In this document: positions 58,211 through 64,000 of the stretch, in pieces
How the letters are laid out: each line of letters starts with the position of its first letter
How positions within the stretch are numbered: position 1 is the first letter of the stretch
Source: CAVXTT01 sp963764685
GTDB lineage: Bacteria; Bacteroidota; Ignavibacteria; Ignavibacteriales; Ignavibacteriaceae
DNA length: 64,000 nt
NCBI GenBank assembly: GCA_963764685.1
Contig: CAVXTT010000018.1
Coordinates: 124,001-188,000 of the forward strand
Direction: 5' to 3'
Program-made: the position numbers and the translations under genes
The notes under the pieces: generated by a model
The model's input: only the letters and a program-made list of their open reading frames with translations
The model's database searches: none
Told to the model about the DNA's origin: nothing

Positions 58211-59401
58211 TCAAGAGGTCATATTCTCTGCCATTTTTATAATTTTCAGAGCTCTTTTAACAACAGGAGGATCGATCATTTTACTGCCGAGAGCAACCAC
58301 GCTAAGTCCTTTTTTCTCTGCATCCTTAAATGCATCAACAATTTTCCTGGCTTTTTCAATCTCCTCAGGGAGTGGTTTAAAAGCTTCATGTACAACTGGG
58401 ATTTGTCTCGGGTGGATACATCCCTTTCCCTCAAATCCGAGGGCTTTTGCTTCCAGCACGCTTTGCCGGAGAGCTTCCATATCGTTAATATCTGAAAATA
58501 CAGTATCGATTGCCTGAATTCCTGCAGCCTTGGCAGCATTGACAAGCATTTGTCTGGCAAAGATACTTTCCTTTCCTTCATTAGTACGCTGTGTTCCAAT
58601 ATCTGCCGTGTAGTCCTCCAGACCAATGGCAAGGGCACAATTCAATGCAGATGCAGAAGCGATCTCATATGCCTTTATAATTCCCTTTGCGCTTTCAAGG
58701 ATAGGCATAATGTATATTTCACTCGCTATTTTATGCTGTTTCCTCAGCTTGTTTAGTTCTTTTTCAACTTCGAGGATCTGTTCAGCGGATTCGCACTTCG
58801 GGAGCAGGATAACATTAACATTATGCGGAACAACAAATTTCAGGTCTTCAATTCCCTTCGGAAGCTGGTTAATTCTAACCATTCTTTCCGCATTGTAAAA
58901 ATCAACACTGCGGAGTGCATTCCTTACAAGATAACGTGCAGAATCTTTCTCTGAGGGGGCAACACTATCCTCAAGATCGAGGATTATTCCATCGGGTGAA
59001 TGAAGACCTGCATTAACAAAAAACTTCGGCTCATTACCCGGGAGATATAACCTGCTTCTTCTGATACGGTCCCTTGGGGTAGAATAATTATTCTTCTCGT
59101 GCATCGGAAAGAGGTATTCCTTTTTTATATCGGGATATATTCTTTTTAATGCAGCTTCAAAGCGTGCTCCGATAATAAAGGGGAGTGCTCCCGCATCTTC
59201 TACGGATATTTTTGCATTCTTTATATCAAAGAAATTGCAGATATCAATTATCTGTTCTTTTATCGAGGCACCATATAAGGTTTCAACTTTGCTGTTGAGA
59301 TTAATCTTTAATCCCTCACCGGCAATCTTAATCTCAATGAAACAATCGGAGCGTACTTTATCTCCTTTTTGTCCGGCTGAAGCCTGAAGTATTTTGTTCA
59401 T
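58211..59401 (-). CDS. Fused citrate lyase gamma (CitD) and beta (CitE) subunits
   Basis: Protein of 396 residues in two parts. Residues about 1-90 match the CitD acyl carrier: SAGQKGDKVRSDCFIEI (candidate prosthetic-group Ser18) through AGALPFIIGARFEAALKR. Residues about 108-396 are a complete CitE: RIRRSRLYLPGNEPKFF, DGIILDLEDSVAPSEKD, VILLPKCESAEQI, MPILESAKGI, ALAIGLEDYTADIG and GFEGKGCIHPRQI, with the acidic Mg ligands visible. CitD and CitE are normally separate genes. The fusion tethers the carrier to the citryl-ACP lyase, which with CitF splits citrate to acetate and oxaloacetate. Gap to prpD-like gene is 12 bases. Confidence 0.88.
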   Translation of the reverse strand: MNKILQASAGQKGDKVRSDCFIEIKIAGEGLKINLNSKVETLYGASIKEQIIDICNFFDIKNAKISVEDAGALPFIIGARFEAALKRIYPDIKKEYLFPMHEKNNYSTPRDRIRRSRLYLPGNEPKFFVNAGLHSPDGIILDLEDSVAPSEKDSARYLVRNALRSVDFYNAERMVRINQLPKGIEDLKFVVPHNVNVILLPKCESAEQILEVEKELNKLRKQHKIASEIYIMPILESAKGIIKAYEIASASALNCALAIGLEDYTADIGTQRTNEGKESIFARQMLVNAAKAAGIQAIDTVFSDINDMEALRQSVLEAKALGFEGKGCIHPRQIPVVHEAFKPLPEEIEKARKIVDAFKDAEKKGLSVVALGSKMIDPPVVKRALKIIKMAENMTS

Positions 59402-59413
59402 ATATGTTCCGGG

Positions 59414-60847
59414 TTAAATTACTAATGCATTCATAAACTCACGGGCAGAGAGACCCTCACATTTGAAGATCCTGTCCTTAATCTGTGCCTGCCTGGCTTT
59501 TTCAATTACCGGCGATGCCAGCGCATCAAATTTATTATCAAGATCTTCCATTGTCATTGGTTCTCTCGGATCACCTTTCGGATATTCGAGATATTCCGAA
59601 AACTCCCTCCCGTCCTTTGTCCTTATCACTACTTTTGAGGGCTGCTTTTCAGGGAACATCTTCTCAAACTCTGTGGATGCTTCCCCCTTTATTTTATCGA
59701 TAACTTCCCATATTGCAGGGTCCTTCATTTTCTCTTCAGAGAATGAATTGGTCGTTATTTTATGATCGACAAGGGCAGCGGCAATACAGTATGGGAGGGA
59801 GTGATCAGCTGTTTCGCGCGACTCCGGTCTGTATTTATGAGGATCGAATAAAATATCGCAGGCCCTGGCAATTGTTGTAACAATAACACTTTCAATCTGA
59901 TCATATTTAATGTTATTCTTGGTAACTGTTTTGAGAGCTGCAGTAATATGTGTATGGGTTAACGCTTCAGTAGGGAAGGCCTTCATACTACACTCAAGTA
60001 TTTTAAAATTCCTACCCAGGTCCCCGGTTAATTTATTAAGATCCCACATCCATTCTCCCAGACCCTCGCGTCCTTTCATTTTAGCAGGCTCTACCTTCTG
60101 ATTCTTAACATCCCATCCGAAGAAGCAGTCCATAAATCCTTCTTTCCCTTCGAATACAGCTTCGGTTCCGGAGTAACCTTTCTGAGCCATTAAAGCAGCA
60201 AGAACACCCGACTGCACAGCCATCGGGTCTACAGTATTTTTCATCATAGTTAATTTACCTGCAGTGGGACATCCGATAGTATGATTATGCGAGCCGCTGA
60301 TGCCGATTGCATTTACCATTTGATCGGGGGTCAATCCTAAGATCTTTCCTGCAACAATTGGTGAAACGAATTGAGTCAACGTTGCGTGGTGCCATTTCCT
60401 TTCACGAATTCCGGGAACGGCAAATTCACACAGCCTCTGTTCAAATTCATATGCCAGGACAATCGCAGTGATAACTTCCTTCATTGATGCATTTACCATT
60501 TCCGCTAAAGATAAAGCAGCAGGTATTATATCGGATGGATGTGAAGGATCTTCCTTCCAGTAGATATCATTAAAATCCAATGAGCGTATCATTAAGGAAT
60601 TTATAAGCGCAGTACTGACTGCCGGAAGCTTATCTCCAAAACCGATCACTGTGGACTCTGGCTTTCCCCCCATTTCCTTATATATATCACGGATTATATT
60701 AACATCTTTTGTGCTGTATGCACCAAGCGCGCAGCCCACGGAATCATATAAATATCTTTTAACTTCATTAACAACGTTTGGCGGAAGGTCTGAGTATTTT
60801 AATTTAACTGCAAATTCCGATATGGTCCTGGATATTGATGTGCTCAT
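59414..60847 (-). CDS. MmgE/PrpD family dehydratase
   Basis: Cytoplasmic protein of 477 residues with the PrpD-fold: SVGCALGAYSTKD, SLDFNDIY-type segment, GISGSHNHTIGCPTAGKLTMMKNTVDPMAVQSGVLAALMAQKGYSG-like region and KAFPTEALTH near the middle. Family members dehydrate 2-methylcitrate or decarboxylate cis-aconitate (IrgI/CAD). Placed between a homoaconitase-like aconitase and citrate lyase, it could act on citrate or methylcitrate. No methylcitrate synthase or lyase is seen, so the substrate is open. Confidence 0.88.
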   Translation of the reverse strand: MSTSISRTISEFAVKLKYSDLPPNVVNEVKRYLYDSVGCALGAYSTKDVNIIRDIYKEMGGKPESTVIGFGDKLPAVSTALINSLMIRSLDFNDIYWKEDPSHPSDIIPAALSLAEMVNASMKEVITAIVLAYEFEQRLCEFAVPGIRERKWHHATLTQFVSPIVAGKILGLTPDQMVNAIGISGSHNHTIGCPTAGKLTMMKNTVDPMAVQSGVLAALMAQKGYSGTEAVFEGKEGFMDCFFGWDVKNQKVEPAKMKGREGLGEWMWDLNKLTGDLGRNFKILECSMKAFPTEALTHTHITAALKTVTKNNIKYDQIESVIVTTIARACDILFDPHKYRPESRETADHSLPYCIAAALVDHKITTNSFSEEKMKDPAIWEVIDKIKGEASTEFEKMFPEKQPSKVVIRTKDGREFSEYLEYPKGDPREPMTMEDLDNKFDALASPVIEKARQAQIKDRIFKCEGLSAREFMNALVI

Positions 60848-60865
60848 TTGATCATCCTTAAAGCT

Positions 60866-62843
60866 TTAGTTGTTATTTATATTTTTTCTTACCCACTCTT
60901 CAAGACCGCCGTAAACGATAAGCTCCTGTGCAGCTTCACCGACCGGATCGATCTTGTAAGTATTTCCTCCGAACGTCAGAGACAGAATTAACAAAATCTA
61001 TTCTGACAGGAGTGCCGGTATTTATTGTCAGCTTTTCAGCTCCGTATTTCTTCTTCAAGTCCCTGGTCAGTTCAGGGCATTCGATAAGCAGATAACCGTT
61101 ATTTAAGGCATTCCGTTTGTATGTTTCATTAAATGATCCTGCCAGTACAAGTTGTATTCCTTTATACTTTAATGCTGTTGCCGCCTGTTCACGGGAAGAG
61201 CCTGTACCGAAATTAAACCCGCCTGCAAGAATGTCCCCCTTGTTTGCAATCTTTACAAACTCATTATCATAATTTTCCATAACAACCTCCGCCTGCTGCT
61301 GCGGGGTGAAGTCATCTATATAGGTATACTTGCCGGGGAATATTCCATCTGTGTTCAAATTGTCCTGGTGGCAGAATATCAGATTTCCCTCCACAACAGG
61401 ATTAAATCCTTCAATAATTTTTACACCTGCAGATAAACTCTTTTTCTTTTCATTAATTTTTATTGAAGCAGTTATTTTAGCAGGGGAGTCACCAATATTA
61501 AAATCAATTATTCCGCTCAATGCCGATGATGCAACAACAGCCGGAGAAGCCAGGTAAGCCTGCGCATTCGGTGATCCCATTCTTCCCTTGAAGTTTCTGT
61601 TTGTTGCGGATATGCCTACTTCACCATCTTCAAGGAGTCCTATACCGAGTCCTATACAAGGACCGCATCCCGGCGGAAGGGGAATTGCACCTGCTTCAAT
61701 TAATTTCTGCCAGTCACCTCGCCTTTCGCTTTCCGCCTGTACTTCACTCGAGGCCGCTGCTATATAGAACTTTACTCCTTCAGCAACCTTTTTTCCCTTT
61801 ATTACCTCAGCGGCTTCTGAAATGTCATCAACCCTGCTGTTTACGCACGATACAAGATATGCCTTATTAATTTTTACTTTCTTCTTTCTGATCTCTGAAA
61901 CAGGAGACATCACCTTGACTGTATTGGGACCCGATACCAGCGGTTCAATTGTCGACAGGTCAACTTTAATTTCCTTTGCATAAAAAGCATCCGCATCGGC
62001 TGCAGGAATATTGGATTCAAGTGAAGCAATGGTTTTGGCATTTATCCTGGGATGTACACCATTCCCTTTTTTATCTGAATGAACACCTTCGAGCCCTCTT
62101 TTAGAAATGAACTCAGCTCTTTTCTTCAGCCACTTTATTGTAGTTTCATCGATTGGAAATACTCCTGCCAGTGCTCCCCATTCAGTTGTCATATTTGCAA
62201 TAGTAAGTCGTTCATCAAGAGTTAAGGATTTCAGCCCCTCACCGGTAAACTCGATTGCGTGATTAAGCACTTCGTCGTTATTAAAGAATCCGCACAGGGC
62301 AATTATAAGGTCTTTTCCTGTTACTCCTTTTTTTAATTTTCCTGTTAGCTCAACCTTTGCAATCGGGGGTACCTGCCACCAGGTTCTTCCGGTTGCCCAT
62401 ATGGCAGCGGCATCTGTTCTAACAATCGGAGTACCGAGACAGCCAAGACCGCCGTACATATTGGAATGACTGTCAGAAGCGACTGCCATTGTTCCCGGAA
62501 ATGCATATCCCTCCTCGCACATTATCTGATGCCCTATACCTCTCCCGGCAGGATAGAAATCCGCTCCCATTGATTTCGAGAACTCTTCAATCTTTTTATA
62601 CTTCTCTAAATTCTTATCGGTCTTATCCTGTACATTATGATCCAGTGTATGAACTACCTGTCCCGGATCTGCTAATTTTGCTGCCCCAATGCTTTTGAAT
62701 TTTGGTATTACTGCACCGGTATTATCATGTGTCATTACATAAGCAGGACGGATGGACAAATAATCACCTGCCTGCACCTTGTGGTTCTTATCCAAACCTA
62801 CAGCATATTTCTGTGCTATCTTTTCAATTAATGTTTGGCTCAT
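60866..62843 (-). CDS. Homoaconitase-like aconitase family protein, C-terminal frameshift
   Basis: 4Fe-4S hydro-lyase of about 658 residues resembling fungal homoaconitase (LYS4) rather than AcnA/AcnB: SDSHSNMYGGLGCLGTPIVRTDAAAIWATGRTWWQVPP-type sequence, cluster cysteines in VSCVNSRVDD and PGCGPCIGLG, and a swivel domain with NFGTGSSREQAATALKYKG. As read, the frame ends at 60936 with a foreign tail. One extra base near 60990 hides the natural end (SLTFGGNTYKIDPVGEAAQE...), which stops at 60866. The window has a diaminopimelate lysine pathway, so an aminoadipate role is unlikely and citrate/isocitrate is the more likely substrate. Confidence 0.88.
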
Positions 62844-62865
62844 ATCATCCTCTTCTTTTAATCAT

Positions 62866-63409
62866 TTATGCTTTAAACGGATCGAAGGAAACAAAATCAG
62901 CGTGGTGTACAATTATCGATTCCACCGTCCGCATTCCCAGGTCTCCTTCTTTTGAATGCGTAGCAATTATATGCTGCACATCAGGGGGTAAGCCGAAGCG
63001 GTCTGCTATAGCAAGTCCGCTGAAAGGATGTCTTACAAGTTTTCCCGCATAGCTGGTGGTAAGCTTGCCGTCCACAATTTCGTATTCCAGCAGTTTCCCA
63101 ACATCTATAAGTATAGCCCCTGCAATCAATATATCCATATCAATTTTAATCTCATCCCCGAAATTATCTTTCATCCTTTTCGCGATATCAACAGCAAGCT
63201 GGACTGCTGTTCTTTTATGATTCATAAAACTGATTTTACAATTCTTTAAGCAGAAGAGAAAAAGGAATCTTATCCAGGTCATCAACAGAGAGTACACTGT
63301 TTTCGATGGCATAATGCCAGGCTACCAGGACTTTTTCCCTTAAATCTTCATTATGGATCCAGTTAATTTCCGGCCAGATCTCCAGTACTTTTTCTTTTTT
63401 AACTTTCAT
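62866..63409 (-). CDS. HD-domain-like protein, frameshifted
   Basis: Protein of about 180 residues. N-terminal part from ATG 63409: MKVKKEKVLEIWPEINWI and WHYAIENSVLSVDDLDKIPFSLLL, stopping at 63236. The remainder, one base over, is KISFMNHKRTAVQLAVDIAKRM through AGAILIDVGKLLEYE and ADFVSFDPFKA. Removing one base near 63243 joins them. The HD phosphohydrolase motif that should read HDVGK reads IDVGK, so the catalytic His is absent and activity is doubtful; other His (HPF, ATHSKE, VHHAD) are retained. Between isocitrate dehydrogenase and aconitase genes. Role unknown. Confidence 0.7.
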
Positions 63410-63440
63410 TTTAGTCTTTGCAGTTTGATTCAAAAAAAAT

Positions 63441-63463
63441 AAGGGCTGATCCTGTCAGCCCTT
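63441..63463 (-). terminator. Rho-independent terminator of the isocitrate dehydrogenase gene
   Basis: Perfect stem AAGGGCTGA/TCAGCCCTT with a 5-base loop; reading on the minus strand it is followed by ATTTTTTTT. It lies 11 bases after the isocitrate dehydrogenase stop and 32 bases before the HD-like gene, so part of the transcription stops there and the downstream genes may have their own promoter. Confidence 0.88.
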
Positions 63464-63473
63464 TAATTGTTTC

Positions 63474-64000
63474 CTATAAATTTTTTATAATCGCATCGGT
63501 CATCTGCTGAGTAGTACAGGCGCCTTTTTCAAATACATCGGGTCCGCCTCTCAGCTTCATCATATCATATGTCTTTACTTTCCCTTCTTCAATAACTTTT
63601 GCAATTGATTTTCTGATCTTATCTGCTTTAGGTTTTTCACCGATATGATCGAGCATCATACAGGCGCTTAATATCATTGCAATAGGATTTACAATCGAGG
63701 GATTTAGTTTTTCATATTTAGGAGCAGAGCCGTGGGTAGGTTCAAATACAGCAACCTCTTCACCGATATTTGCGCTGCAGGCAAAACCGAGTCCGCCTAC
63801 CAATCCTGCAAAGCCATCACTTATTATATCCCCGAACATATTTTCAGCAACAATAACACCATAGTCTTCAGGATTTTTGGTCAGCCACATCATCTGTGCA
63901 TCGATGTTAGTATCCCACAATGAAATGTCCGGATATTCCTTTGCAATTTTCTTCCCTTCATTCAACATCATTCCCGAAGTTTCCCTAAGGACGTTAGGTT
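63474..64000 (-). CDS. NAD-type isocitrate/isopropylmalate dehydrogenase family protein, C-terminal part
   Basis: C-terminal half of a beta-decarboxylating dehydrogenase; the frame runs off the window at 64000 (upstream codons read PNVLRETSG, with no start). Seen are the catalytic region DTNIDAQMMWL, NMFGDIISDGFAGLVGGLGFACSANIG with metal-binding Asp, the NAD-binding EPTHGSAPKY and the terminal MMKLRGGPDVFEKGACTTQQMTDAIIKNL. Neighbouring aconitase and citrate lyase genes favour isocitrate dehydrogenase (NAD) over isopropylmalate dehydrogenase. Confidence 0.87.
   Translation of the reverse strand, partial: PNVLRETSGMMLNEGKKIAKEYPDISLWDTNIDAQMMWLTKNPEDYGVIVAENMFGDIISDGFAGLVGGLGFACSANIGEEVAVFEPTHGSAPKYEKLNPSIVNPIAMILSACMMLDHIGEKPKADKIRKSIAKVIEEGKVKTYDMMKLRGGPDVFEKGACTTQQMTDAIIKNL

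Noticed and set aside
60866..62843. Homoaconitase in an aminoadipate lysine pathway
   Set aside because: Sequence looks like LYS4, but a diaminopimelate lysine operon is present at 41010-46769 and the neighbours are citrate lyase and isocitrate dehydrogenase.
871..63409. Programmed +1 ribosomal frameshifting as the cause of the many extra-base breaks
   Set aside because: The break sites share no slippery motif, stop-codon context or downstream structure, three breaks need an added base instead, and unrelated genes are affected. Sequence error is simpler.

Overview
The window looks like a chromosomal segment of a free-living, Gram-negative member of the Ignavibacteria/Chlorobi–Bacteroidetes lineage. 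The main evidence is seven large secreted proteins with a type IX secretion (Por) type A C-terminal sorting domain (YPNPFNP...GxYFYQ...KKM), plus FadL-like and DUF1207-like outer-membrane proteins, a HisKA_2 sensor kinase and AT-rich intergenic regions. No rRNA, CRISPR array, prophage or insertion sequence is visible. One tRNA-Arg(ACG) is present.

Layout. 1-8.4 kb: purE, then four tandem T9SS cargo genes, most followed by a strong intrinsic terminator; two of them share a nearly identical internal module. 8.5-12.8 kb: TPR-like lipoprotein, DUF58 protein, phosphoglucosamine-mutase-like enzyme (minus strand) and endonuclease III, separated by REP-like hairpins and a striking inverted array of 11-bp repeats. 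13.4-17.9 kb: two more T9SS cargo proteins (BNR/Ycf48-like and TIGR03790-like). 18.2-25.9 kb: an aromatic amino acid catabolic operon (HPPD, homogentisate dioxygenase, aminotransferase, fumarylacetoacetase, flavin reductase-like protein, acetoacetyl-CoA synthetase) that would turn tyrosine into fumarate and acetoacetyl-CoA. 26-29 kb: outer-membrane proteins. 29-36 kb: STAS protein, membrane SpoIIE-type phosphatase, SulP transporter, sensor kinase and the tRNA. 36.4-39.9 kb: a giant BNR-type T9SS cargo. 41-46.8 kb: a lysine/diaminopimelate operon by the acetyl branch (dapA, dapB, dapH, two aspartate kinases, M20 deacetylase). 47-56.6 kb: RqcH/NFACT protein, POT transporter, persulfide dioxygenase-rhodanese fusion with a TauE exporter, and a MacAB-like ABC efflux set. 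56.6-64 kb (minus strand): a citrate cluster (isocitrate dehydrogenase, HD protein, homoaconitase-like aconitase, MmgE/PrpD, CitD-CitE fusion, CitF).

Two features cut across the window. First, twelve genes carry single-base frameshifts, 18 in all, of which about 15 look like one extra base. They hit essential genes such as dapB and the remaining reading frames are well preserved, so indel errors in the assembly are more likely than mass pseudogenization. Second, several intergenic regions hold long dyads whose arms are themselves degenerate tandem arrays of short words (11-bp or about 8-bp). This recurring architecture fits no element class I can name and is the best candidate for something undescribed.
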